Part shown: in pieces, positions 1 through 5,487 of the stretch
How positions within the stretch are numbered: the stretch's first letter is position 1
How the letters are laid out: every line of letters starts with the position of its first letter
Assembly (NCBI GenBank): GCA_003151555.1
Contig: PLXU01000134.1
Location: 157 to 6,851 of the forward strand
Direction: 5' to 3'
Source: Acidimicrobiaceae bacterium
Lineage (GTDB): Bacteria; Actinomycetota; Acidimicrobiia; Acidimicrobiales; RAAP-2
Length of the DNA stretch: 6,695 bases
Position numbers and translations under genes: made by a program
Notes under the pieces: model-generated
Told to the model about the DNA's origin: nothing
The model's database searches: none
Seen by the model: only the letters and a program-made list of their open reading frames with translations

Positions 1-1735
1 CGACGTCCTCGTCGCGCGCCGCGGCGACGATCTCGTCGGGCGACAGTCGGATCCCCTGGTACACAACTTCGAAGCCGGCGTCGCGGGCCGCGACCGCGAT
101 CTGCTCGGCCCCGTTGGAGTGGCCGTCGAGCCCGGGCTTGGCGACCAGAATCTTGGGCGGCGTGCCGCGACGCGCCGTCACGGCCTTGGAACGCTCGACC
201 AGCGCCGCGAACTGTTTGCCGCGCATGGCTACGCCGGCGCGCACCCCGGTCGGCGCTCGATACTCACCGAAAATTGCGCGCAGCGCGTCGGCCCACTCGC
301 CCGTCGTGCCCCCGGCCTTGGCGAGCGCGATGGTGGGCGTCATGATGTTGTCGCTCGGTTGCGAACTCCGAGCGACGCGTGCAAGCTCCTGCAGCGCGTT
401 GCGTACGGCGGTCTCGTCGCGGTTGGTTCGCCACGCTTCAACGTCGGCGATCATGTCCTGCTCATACGCTGGGTCGACGGTCATGACGGCGTCCAGCTCG
501 ACCCCGCTGGTGAGCGGCGACTCGGCGGTCTCGGTGAAGCGGTTGACGCCCACCACGATCTGCTCGCCCGATTCAATGCGCGCGACGCGCTCGGCCTGAC
601 TCGCGACGAGGCGACTCTTCAGCTCGTCAATCGCGTTGAAGGCGCCGCCGAGGGCGAGCACCTCGTCGAGTTCGCCGTGCGCGGCCCGCGTGAGTTCACG
701 TACCTTGGCCTCCATCACCTGTGAACCGGCGAAGACGTCCGGGTATTCCAGCAGGTCACTCTCGTAGGCCAGCACTTGTTGCATGCGCAGACTCCACTGC
801 TGATCCCACGGACGCGGCAGACCCAACGCTTCGTTCCAGGCGGGTAGTTGAATGGAGCGCGCCCGCGCGTCGGCCGAGAGCGTGACGCCGAGCATTTCGA
901 GCACGATGCGCGACACGTTGTTCTCGGGCTGTTGTTCGGTGAGGCCCAGCGAGTTCACCTGCACCCCGTAACGGAAACGGCGCAACGATGGATCGTCCAC
1001 GTGGTAGCGGGTCCGGCAGATCTCGTCCCACATTGCGGTAAAGGTTCGCAGCTTGGCGATCTCTTCGATGAAGCGCACCCCACCGTTGACGAAGAAGGAG
1101 ATGCGACCTACGACCTGGGGCATCTGGCTCGGTTCGACCTTGCCCGAGTCGCGCACCGCGTCGAGCACGTCGATGGCGGTCGCCAGGGCGAAGGCGATCT
1201 CCTGGACGGGAGTGGCGCCCGCTTCTTGCAAGTGATAACTGCAGACGTTGATCGGATTCCATTTGGTGACGTTGTTGATGGCGTAGGCAATCATGTCGAC
1301 GATCAGTCGCTTGGACGGCTCGGGCGCGAAGATGTACGTGCCGCGACTGAGGTACTCCTTGACAATGTCGTTCTGGGTGGTGCCCTGCAGGTGGTCGTAG
1401 CCAACCCCCTGCTCGTCGGCCAACGCCAAGTAGAGCCCCCACAGCCACGCGGCGGTGGCGTTGATGGTCATCGAGGTGTTCATCTCGCCGAGCGGTATGG
1501 CGTCGAGGAGCTGGCGCATGTGACCGAGGTGCGCAATTGGCACGCCGACCTTGCCGACTTCGCCGGCCGCGCTTGGTGAATCGGGGTCGTACCCGGTTTG
1601 GGTGGGCAGGTCAAAGGCGATGGAAAGACCGGTCTGACCCTTGGCGAGATTGCTCCGGTAGAGCTCGTTGGACTTGACGGCGCTGGAGTGGCCCGAATAG
1701 GTGCGCATCACCCACGGCTTGGAGCGCTCAGCCAT
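1..1735 (-). CDS. ecm: Ethylmalonyl-CoA mutase, B12-dependent (partial, C-terminus beyond the left edge)
   Basis: This gene (also called meaA) encodes the adenosylcobalamin-dependent mutase that converts (2R)-ethylmalonyl-CoA to (2S)-methylsuccinyl-CoA in the ethylmalonyl-CoA pathway. The reading frame is open without a stop for 578 codons, from the ATG at 1735 to the window edge. The N-terminal part is a mutase TIM barrel: RTYSGHS at residues 11-17, AKGQTGLSIAFDLPTQTGYD at 31-50, QNDIVKEYLSRGTY at 121-134 and YHLQEAGATP at 167-176. The B12 domain starts near residue 527; KPGLDGHSNGAEQ (533-545) holds DxHxxG, with His539 as the expected lower cobalt ligand. The GLDGHSNGAEQ form, and Gly132 after Arg131 where methylmalonyl-CoA mutase has Arg-Asn, favour Ecm over methylmalonyl- or isobutyryl-CoA mutase. 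Known Ecm proteins have roughly 650-700 residues, so about 80-100 are missing. The ATG is preceded by a good ribosome site. It lies 20 bases downstream of the dehydrogenase gene, probably in the same transcript. Family assignment is firm; Ecm specificity rests on remembered family motifs. Confidence 0.94.
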   Translation of the reverse strand, partial: MAERSKPWVMRTYSGHSSAVKSNELYRSNLAKGQTGLSIAFDLPTQTGYDPDSPSAAGEVGKVGVPIAHLGHMRQLLDAIPLGEMNTSMTINATAAWLWGLYLALADEQGVGYDHLQGTTQNDIVKEYLSRGTYIFAPEPSKRLIVDMIAYAINNVTKWNPINVCSYHLQEAGATPVQEIAFALATAIDVLDAVRDSGKVEPSQMPQVVGRISFFVNGGVRFIEEIAKLRTFTAMWDEICRTRYHVDDPSLRRFRYGVQVNSLGLTEQQPENNVSRIVLEMLGVTLSADARARSIQLPAWNEALGLPRPWDQQWSLRMQQVLAYESDLLEYPDVFAGSQVMEAKVRELTRAAHGELDEVLALGGAFNAIDELKSRLVASQAERVARIESGEQIVVGVNRFTETAESPLTSGVELDAVMTVDPAYEQDMIADVEAWRTNRDETAVRNALQELARVARSSQPSDNIMTPTIALAKAGGTTGEWADALRAIFGEYRAPTGVRAGVAMRGKQFAALVERSKAVTARRGTPPKILVAKPGLDGHSNGAEQIAVAARDAGFEVVYQGIRLSPDEIVAAARDEDV

Positions 1736-1741
1736 AATCCC

Positions 1742-1747
1742 TCTCCT
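1742..1747 (-). promoter_or_regulatory. Ribosome binding site of ecm
   Basis: On the minus strand AGGAGA lies 6 bases before the ATG at 1735. This fixes the start of the mutase and fits translation inside an operon, because the site sits in the 20-base gap after the stop codon of the upstream dehydrogenase gene. Confidence 0.8.
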
Positions 1748-1755
1748 GTTGATCC

Positions 1756-2610
1756 TTACTGACGGTAGTCGTAGAAACCAACGCCCGATTTTCGACCAAG
1801 TCGGCCGTCGGAGACCATCTGGCGCAGCAGGGGCTCGGCCGCAAAGTGAGCGTCGTCAAAGGCCAGGTGCAGTGCGTCGAGAATGGCGAGCGACGTGTCC
1901 AGGCCTACCAGGTCGAGCAGAGCGAACGGTCCCATCGGAAAGCCGCAGCCGCCCTTCATGGCGAGGTCGATGCCCTCGATCGTGGCGACTTCCTGATCGA
2001 GCAGTCGAATGGCGTGGTTGAGGTAGGGAAAGAGCAGCGCGTTCACGATGAACCCGGCCTGGTCCTTCACCTCCACGGGTTCCTTGCCGCACGCCAAGGC
2101 AAACTCCGTGACGGCCTCGATGGTTTCGTCGCTGGCGCTCAATGGTCGCACGATCTCCACCAGCGTCATGGTGGTAGCCGGGTTGAAGAAGTGCAGACCA
2201 CAGACTCGCTCTGGGTGCGAGATCATCGTCGCCAACGCCATCACCGAGAGGGTGGACGTATTGGTCGTGAGAATCGCGTCGGGCTTCATGACCCGATCAA
2301 GTTCGCCGAAGATCCGTTTCTTGATCGCGAGGTCCTCCACGACTGACTCGATGATGAGATCGCAGTCGGCCAGCTCCTTAAAGTCCACCGTGGCGCTCAC
2401 GCGGCTCCGGATCGAGCTGGCGTCGTCTGGTGAGAGCCCTTGCCTTACGACCTTCTTGGCGAGCGACTTGTCCAGACCCTCCAACAGGGCGTCGGCTGTT
2501 TCGAGCGTGCGACTGCGCAGGATCACTGTGGCCCCCGCCGTCGCGGCGACCTCGGCGATGCCTCCGCCCATGATCCCGGAACCGACCACGCCCACTTTCT
2601 GAAAGTTCAT
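1756..2610 (-). CDS. hbd: 3-hydroxybutyryl-CoA dehydrogenase (3-hydroxyacyl-CoA dehydrogenase family)
   Basis: This 284-residue cytosolic enzyme interconverts acetoacetyl-CoA and (S)-3-hydroxybutyryl-CoA. The usual single-function family length is about 280-290, so the gene is complete. The N-terminal Rossmann fold has GSGIMG at residues 10-15. The catalytic set is visible: Ser119 in NTST, His140 in GLHFFNP, Glu152 in LVEIVRP and Asn190 in GFIVNALL; the spacings Ser-His 21, His-Glu 12 and His-Asn 50 equal those of human HAD. The C-terminal dimerisation domain ends in GRKSGVGFYDYR. Oddly, after the second beta strand the protein reads LRSRT (31-35); NAD-specific members usually have an acidic residue there, so NADP(H) preference is inferred. 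An in-frame TAA at 2620-2622 excludes a start further upstream. The stop is 20 bases from ecm, so the two genes are probably co-transcribed, with this enzyme feeding C4 units towards ethylmalonyl-CoA. It could instead serve butyrate or polyhydroxybutyrate metabolism, or beta-oxidation. Confidence 0.93.
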   Translation of the reverse strand: MNFQKVGVVGSGIMGGGIAEVAATAGATVILRSRTLETADALLEGLDKSLAKKVVRQGLSPDDASSIRSRVSATVDFKELADCDLIIESVVEDLAIKKRIFGELDRVMKPDAILTTNTSTLSVMALATMISHPERVCGLHFFNPATTMTLVEIVRPLSASDETIEAVTEFALACGKEPVEVKDQAGFIVNALLFPYLNHAIRLLDQEVATIEGIDLAMKGGCGFPMGPFALLDLVGLDTSLAILDALHLAFDDAHFAAEPLLRQMVSDGRLGRKSGVGFYDYRQ

Positions 2611-2616
2611 CTTGGA

Positions 2617-2622
2617 ACCTTA
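2617..2622 (-). promoter_or_regulatory. Possible -10 hexamer (leaderless) or ribosome site of the dehydrogenase gene
   Basis: On the minus strand TAAGGT occupies exactly -12 to -7 relative to the ATG at 2610. It fits the TAnnnT form of -10 elements that start leaderless mRNAs at the A of ATG. The same bases contain AAGG, a moderate ribosome site 7 bases before the ATG, so the sequence alone cannot decide between the two readings. I see no good -35 element at the matching distance. Confidence 0.35.
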
Positions 2623-2748
2623 CTGGTTTGTCATGGAGCAACCGGAGCGACTTTTTAACCGACCACGCTGGCGACGCCACCTCGAGAGCGATTCGACGGG
2701 AGCGATTGTCCGAGCGTTTGCATATAAGAACGGACGGTAAATAAGAAC

Positions 2749-2774
2749 AGCGATCGGAAAGACTGACGTTCGCT
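2749..2774 (-). terminator. Possible weak terminator after the cyclophilin pair
   Basis: Immediately after the TAA of the soluble cyclophilin gene, the minus strand can form a hairpin: AGCGA pairs with TCGCT, followed by one A-A mismatch and two further C-G pairs, around a loop of about 10 bases. Downstream comes GTTCTTATTT, which is T-rich but not a clean T run. The stem is short and imperfect, so termination here is uncertain. Confidence 0.3.
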
Positions 2775-3326
2775 TTAGAGCTCGCTGATCGTTACCGATT
2801 CAATGGTGACGCGCTCGCGCGGAGTGCCCGAGGGCGACCCGCACGCATTGATGGTCTCGATGACGTCGAGGCCCTTGACCACTTTTCCAAAGTGCGCGTA
2901 GAGCGGAGGGAGACGAACCCCGTCCGGACCCGAGATGACGAAGAATTGCGATCCGTTGGTGTGGGGCCCGGCGTTGGCCATCGCCAGCGATCCCACTTCG
3001 TAGCGACCGGGCTTGGGCAGTTCGTCGTTGAAGCGGTAGCCCGGTCCGCCGGTACCCGTACCCGTCGGGTCACCACCCTGGAGGACGAAGCCGGGAATCA
3101 CGCGATGAAAGACGATGCCGTCGTAGTAGTGCCATCGGGCCAGGAAGACAAAACTGTTCACGGTTTGCGGTGCGCCCAGTGCGTCCAGCAGGATCTCCAT
3201 CGTCCCCTTCGACGTCACCATGGTGGCCGTGTAGGTCTTCGAAGTGTCGATGATCATCGGCGGAGCCGATGTGAAGTGCTGGCGCCGCTCGCTGGTTCCG
3301 TCGGAGTGAGGGATGTGATCAGTCAT
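2775..3326 (-). CDS. Peptidyl-prolyl cis-trans isomerase, soluble cyclophilin type
   Basis: This 183-residue protein catalyses cis-trans isomerisation of Xaa-Pro bonds. A single cyclophilin domain spans about residues 28-183. FHRVIPGF (73-80) carries the catalytic Arg75 and Phe80, Gln83 follows in VLQGGDPTG, and MANAGPHTNGSQFF (116-129) forms the rest of the pocket; the spacings Arg-Phe 5 and Arg-Gln 8 match human CypA. The tryptophan that CypA has near the FGKV motif (CypA Trp121) is absent, and the stretch reads RLPPLYAHFGKVV (138-150), which usually lowers cyclosporin binding. There is no signal peptide or membrane segment, so it is probably cytosolic. The first 25 residues are polar and not part of the fold. 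The ATG lies 6 bases after the stop of the membrane cyclophilin gene and its ribosome site overlaps that stop, so the pair is very likely one operon with coupled translation. The natural client proteins cannot be told from sequence. Confidence 0.95.
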   Translation of the reverse strand: MTDHIPHSDGTSERRQHFTSAPPMIIDTSKTYTATMVTSKGTMEILLDALGAPQTVNSFVFLARWHYYDGIVFHRVIPGFVLQGGDPTGTGTGGPGYRFNDELPKPGRYEVGSLAMANAGPHTNGSQFFVISGPDGVRLPPLYAHFGKVVKGLDVIETINACGSPSGTPRERVTIESVTISEL

Positions 3327-3329
3327 GGT

Positions 3330-3335
3330 CTCCTA
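3330..3335 (-). promoter_or_regulatory. Ribosome site overlapping the upstream stop codon
   Basis: TAGGAG on the minus strand combines the TAG stop of the membrane cyclophilin gene (3333-3335) with an AGGAG ribosome site for the soluble cyclophilin. The spacing to the ATG at 3326 is only 3 bases, shorter than usual. The arrangement favours translational coupling by ribosomes that terminate on the first gene. Confidence 0.65.
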
Positions 3336-4196
3336 GGTTGCGCTGTTCGAGATAGTGACCGAAAGCATACGGTTCGTGACCAGTGGCGGGACGCCGCTGT
3401 TGGCCGGGTTACCTTCGCTGTTGATCTTCGAGACCACGTTGGTGCCGCTCACGACCTGACCGAAGAGAGAGTAGGTGGCACCTAGCGTCTCACCTTGCTT
3501 GCCCGTCACGATGAAGAACTGACTACCTCCGGTGTTCGCGGCGCCCGTGTTGGCCATGGCCAGCGAGTACAGCGGGTAGGTAGGACTGCCCAACTTGGGA
3601 AGTTCGTCGGGGATCGTGTAGCCCGGACCGCCGGTGCCGGCACCCGTCGGATCGCCGCCCTGCACGACGAAACCTGGGATTACCCGATGGAAGATGACGC
3701 ACTTATAGAAGTTGTGATCGGCGAGGAAGATGAAGTTGTTGGTCGTTATCGGAGCGGTGGCGGCGTCGAGCTTGACCACGAAGGAACCGGCTGTCGTGTC
3801 GAAGTGCGCGTAGTACGTCAGCGCCTTATTAATGGTCATCTTGGGAGCGGTCTTCCAGGTGAGGGTGTTGACGCGCGCCAGCGTTGAGGCGGGGCAACCC
3901 GCCGCCGCGGCGAGGCCGTTGGCTTTCGCTTGGGCGGACTTGTCGGCCTGGGAGAGGGTCGTCGTGGTGGTGGGCGCGGTCGTCGTCGTCCCCGCCAACG
4001 TGGAAGTGGTTGTGGTCGTTGGCGTGGTCGGCGATTTGCCGGCGAAGAGCAACGCGGCCGAGCCAACAACGAGCACGGCCACGATGGCCGTGATGATGAC
4101 GCGACGAATCGTCTTGCGCCGTTTATTCATGCGTTGCAACTGCTCCATTTTTTGACGGCGGGCCGCCTTTTGCCGTTCACGTTTGGTAGTTGCCAT
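3333..4196 (-). CDS. Peptidyl-prolyl cis-trans isomerase, membrane-anchored cyclophilin
   Basis: From the ATG at 4196 the protein has 287 residues: a very basic cytosolic N-terminus (4-32, rich in Lys/Arg/Gln), one hydrophobic membrane segment (33-52), a Thr-rich linker (57-80) and a cyclophilin domain from about 127 to the end. FHRVIPGF gives catalytic Arg171 and Phe176, with Gln179 in VVQGGDPTG; GGSQFF completes the site. Positive charge before the membrane helix predicts the enzyme domain outside the cell, where it would assist folding of exported proteins. It has two cysteines (101 and 166), possibly a disulfide. No lipobox is seen. Starts are uncertain: ATG 4217 (+7 residues) and TTG 4241 (+15) are in frame. 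I prefer 4196 because TAAAGT lies 7 bases before it, as for a leaderless mRNA, and because MATTKRERQKAARR resembles the N-termini of actinobacterial relatives. It heads a two-gene operon with the soluble cyclophilin and is divergent from lysC. Confidence 0.92.
   Translation of the reverse strand: MATTKRERQKAARRQKMEQLQRMNKRRKTIRRVIITAIVAVLVVGSAALLFAGKSPTTPTTTTTSTLAGTTTTAPTTTTTLSQADKSAQAKANGLAAAAGCPASTLARVNTLTWKTAPKMTINKALTYYAHFDTTAGSFVVKLDAATAPITTNNFIFLADHNFYKCVIFHRVIPGFVVQGGDPTGAGTGGPGYTIPDELPKLGSPTYPLYSLAMANTGAANTGGSQFFIVTGKQGETLGATYSLFGQVVSGTNVVSKINSEGNPANSGVPPLVTNRMLSVTISNSAT
3957..4028 (-). repeat. Low-complexity tract coding the Thr-rich linker
   Basis: A run of ACN threonine codons, seen on the plus strand as repeated GTCGTGGT-like triplets, encodes about 24 residues that are mostly Thr with some Pro, Ala, Ser and Gly. 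It joins the membrane helix to the cyclophilin domain of the anchored isomerase. Such linkers are common in surface proteins of actinomycetes and may be a site of O-glycosylation; that is inference. The tract could vary in length between strains. Confidence 0.75.
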
Positions 4197-4203
4197 GGTT
4201 GCG

Positions 4204-4209
4204 ACTTTA
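4204..4209 (-). promoter_or_regulatory. Candidate -10 element of the membrane cyclophilin gene
   Basis: TAAAGT (TAnnnT form) on the minus strand ends 7 bases before the ATG at 4196, as expected for a leaderless transcript. No Shine-Dalgarno sequence precedes this ATG. The expected -35 zone (about 4227-4232) faces that of lysC. If translation really starts at 4217 or 4241 this hexamer is inside the gene and the assignment fails. Confidence 0.35.
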
Positions 4210-4242
4210 GTAGCCATTTGGAAGGTCTCTAATCGACTCAAC

Positions 4243-4248
4243 TAGTTT
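4243..4248 (+). promoter_or_regulatory. Candidate -10 element of lysC, leaderless
   Basis: TAGTTT occupies exactly -12 to -7 from the A of the lysC ATG (4255), the position of a TAnnnT -10 element that starts transcription at the start codon. No proper ribosome site is present, only GGGG directly next to the ATG. A poor -35 match, TTGGAA at 4218-4223, is 19 bases upstream. The hexamer overlaps the 8-base palindrome AACTAGTT (4240-4247), a possible regulator contact shared with the divergent gene. Confidence 0.45.
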
Positions 4249-4254
4249 TGGGGT

Positions 4255-5478
4255 ATGGCACTGGTCGTTCAAAAGTATGGTGGCACCTCGGTGGGCGACG
4301 CCGATCGAATTCGTGCCGTCGCCGATCACGTGTCGAGAACCCTTGACGACGGCAACGAAGTTGTGGTCGTGGTGTCGGCCATGGGCAAGTTCACCGACGA
4401 TCTCATGCGATTGGCCGATGACGTGTCGCCGATGCGGCCACCGCGCGAACTGGACATGTTGCTCACGGCCGGTGAGCGGATTTCCATGGCGCTCGTGTGC
4501 ATGGCGCTCGCGGCGCGTGGGGTGGAGTCGGCGTCGTTTACTGGCTCGCAGGCCGGCATCATCACCGACACCGATCACACCCGCGCCAAAATCCTCGAAA
4601 TCCGACCCGACCGTATTCGTGAAGCCCTCGACTCGGGGCTGGTGCCAGTGGTCGCCGGCTTCCAAGGTGTCTCCACGGATAAGGACGTGACCACGCTCGG
4701 TCGTGGCGGATCGGACGTGACCGCGGTTGCGCTGGCCGCGGCGCTGAAGGCCGATGTCTGCGAGATCTATACCGACGTGACGGGCGTCTTCACGGCCGAT
4801 CCGCGCGTCGTTCCCCGGGCCCGGCGAATCGCCAAGGTCTCCTTCGACGAAATGATGGAGATTTCCGCGACTGGTGGCCGGGTGTTGATGCTGCGTTCGG
4901 TCGAATTAGCGCGGCGCCACGGCGTGCCGTTGCACGTGCGCTCGAGTTTTACCTGGGAGCCAGGAACCTGGATTGTGGAGGAGGACCCCACTATGGAAGA
5001 AGCCGTTGTATCGGCCATCACTGACGACACCTCGGAGGCCAAGATCACGGTGGGCGGGGTGCCGGACCGACCCGGTGTCGCGGCGCGACTCTTTCGCGAG
5101 TTGGCCAACCGGGGAATAAACGTGGACATGATTGTCCAGAACACCGGGGCCAATGGCATGACGGACATCTCGTTCACCGTCGCCAAGACGGACCTCGACG
5201 TGTCGCGCGATACGTGCAATCAAATCAAGGGCGACATCGGGGCGGCCGACGTGACGACCGACGACAATATTGGCCGGGTCAGCATCGTGGGCGCGGGCAT
5301 GAAGACCAGCCCCGGCGTGACGGCGCTCATGTTTGAAACTCTCTACAAGCACGGCATCAACATCGAGATGATCTCGACGAGTTCGATCCGTATCTCGTGC
5401 GTGTTACGCGCCGATAGGGTGGCCGACGCGGTGCGCTACTTGCACACCGCGTTCGGTCTCGACGCCATCGAGTTCTAG
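4255..5478 (+). CDS. lysC: Aspartate kinase (aspartokinase), alpha subunit
   Basis: This 407-residue enzyme phosphorylates aspartate to aspartyl-4-phosphate, the first step towards lysine/diaminopimelate, threonine and methionine. The catalytic amino-acid-kinase domain covers about residues 1-245: KYGGTSVG at 7-14 binds phosphate, TAGERIS (71-77) carries Glu74, GRGGSD (149-154) forms the substrate loop and YTDVTGVFTADPR (172-184) the nucleotide side. Two ACT domains follow: one around 261-310 with GVPDRPGVAARLF and DMIVQNTG, and one around 342-400 with VGAGMKTSPGV and IEMISTSSIRIS. These bind feedback inhibitors, so concerted lysine plus threonine control is likely by family. The length agrees with actinobacterial LysC (about 420), but it ends soon after the second ACT domain and lacks the short tail ending in VVYxGTGR that many relatives have. 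The ATG has no ribosome site and looks leaderless. A second product probably starts inside the gene at 4993. asd follows after 9 bases. Confidence 0.96.
   Translation: MALVVQKYGGTSVGDADRIRAVADHVSRTLDDGNEVVVVVSAMGKFTDDLMRLADDVSPMRPPRELDMLLTAGERISMALVCMALAARGVESASFTGSQAGIITDTDHTRAKILEIRPDRIREALDSGLVPVVAGFQGVSTDKDVTTLGRGGSDVTAVALAAALKADVCEIYTDVTGVFTADPRVVPRARRIAKVSFDEMMEISATGGRVLMLRSVELARRHGVPLHVRSSFTWEPGTWIVEEDPTMEEAVVSAITDDTSEAKITVGGVPDRPGVAARLFRELANRGINVDMIVQNTGANGMTDISFTVAKTDLDVSRDTCNQIKGDIGAADVTTDDNIGRVSIVGAGMKTSPGVTALMFETLYKHGINIEMISTSSIRISCVLRADRVADAVRYLHTAFGLDAIEF
4977..4984 (+). promoter_or_regulatory. Strong internal ribosome site for the LysC beta subunit
   Basis: GGAGGAGG contains a perfect AGGAGG (4979-4984) and lies 8 bases before the in-frame ATG at 4993. 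It is the strongest ribosome site in the window, although it is inside a coding region. This fits separate translation of the regulatory subunit. Confidence 0.7.
4993..5478 (+). CDS. lysC: Aspartate kinase beta (regulatory) subunit, nested in-frame product of lysC
   Basis: From Met247 of LysC an in-frame product of 161 residues would contain only the two ACT domains. In Corynebacterium glutamicum and Bacillus subtilis class II aspartokinases, such a beta subunit is translated from an internal start and assembles with alpha into an alpha2beta2 enzyme that binds the inhibitory amino acids at the interface. Here the start reads MEEAVVSAITDDTSEAKITV, which closely resembles the C. glutamicum beta start as I remember it. 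The perfect ribosome site ahead of it supports real initiation. What is seen is the ATG, the ribosome site and the domain boundary; production of the beta chain in this organism is inferred. Confidence 0.65.
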   Translation: MEEAVVSAITDDTSEAKITVGGVPDRPGVAARLFRELANRGINVDMIVQNTGANGMTDISFTVAKTDLDVSRDTCNQIKGDIGAADVTTDDNIGRVSIVGAGMKTSPGVTALMFETLYKHGINIEMISTSSIRISCVLRADRVADAVRYLHTAFGLDAIEF

Positions 5479-5481
5479 ACT
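5476..5481 (+). promoter_or_regulatory. Possible -10 element of asd overlapping the lysC stop codon
   Basis: TAGACT begins with the TAG stop of lysC and occupies exactly -12 to -7 from the asd ATG (5488). asd has no Shine-Dalgarno sequence in the 9-base gap or just before it. A leaderless asd transcript starting at the ATG would explain this; re-initiation by ribosomes that finish lysC is the alternative. The TA of the hexamer comes from the stop codon, so chance is a real possibility. Confidence 0.3.
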
Positions 5482-5487
5482 CGCTAC

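Larger units (their letters stand above)
2611..2774. other. Intergenic spacer with short repeats
   Basis: This 164-base spacer between the soluble cyclophilin gene and the dehydrogenase gene holds no convincing gene. It is locally AT-richer (2720-2750) than its surroundings. It contains a direct repeat ATAAGAAC at 2724-2731 and 2741-2748, an inverted pair GTCCG (2708-2712) and CGGAC (2731-2735), and four copies of AGCGA(T/C) at 2646, 2687, 2701 and 2749. These may be regulator or promoter elements for the dehydrogenase-mutase operon, but no known operator is recognised. Confidence 0.5.

Noticed and set aside
119..724. A 201-codon open frame on the plus strand, opposite ecm.
   Set aside because: It lies antisense to the conserved Ecm frame, is rich in Arg, His and Gly as expected for a mirror of GC-rich codons, and shows no recognisable domain or ribosome site.
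756..1579. Long open frames on both strands (minus 756-1448 and plus 848-1579) inside ecm.
   Set aside because: Both overlap the continuous mutase frame, which carries conserved motifs throughout. The alternative frames are arginine/histidine-rich products of GC-rich codon bias, not genes and not signs of a frameshift.
2620..2634. A four-codon upstream frame (ATG at 2634, TAA at 2620) before the dehydrogenase gene, considered as a regulatory leader peptide.
   Set aside because: It is in frame with the gene, has no ribosome site of its own and is too short to distinguish from chance. Its main value is that the stop excludes an earlier start for the dehydrogenase.
3957..4028. Repetitive GTCGTGGT-like tract, considered as a tandem repeat or CRISPR-like array.
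   Set aside because: It has no unit/spacer structure and translates in frame to the Thr-rich linker of the membrane cyclophilin, which fully explains it.
4197..4254. Lysine riboswitch or T-box ahead of lysC.
   Set aside because: The space before the lysC ATG is far too short for either structure and the divergent gene occupies the upstream DNA.
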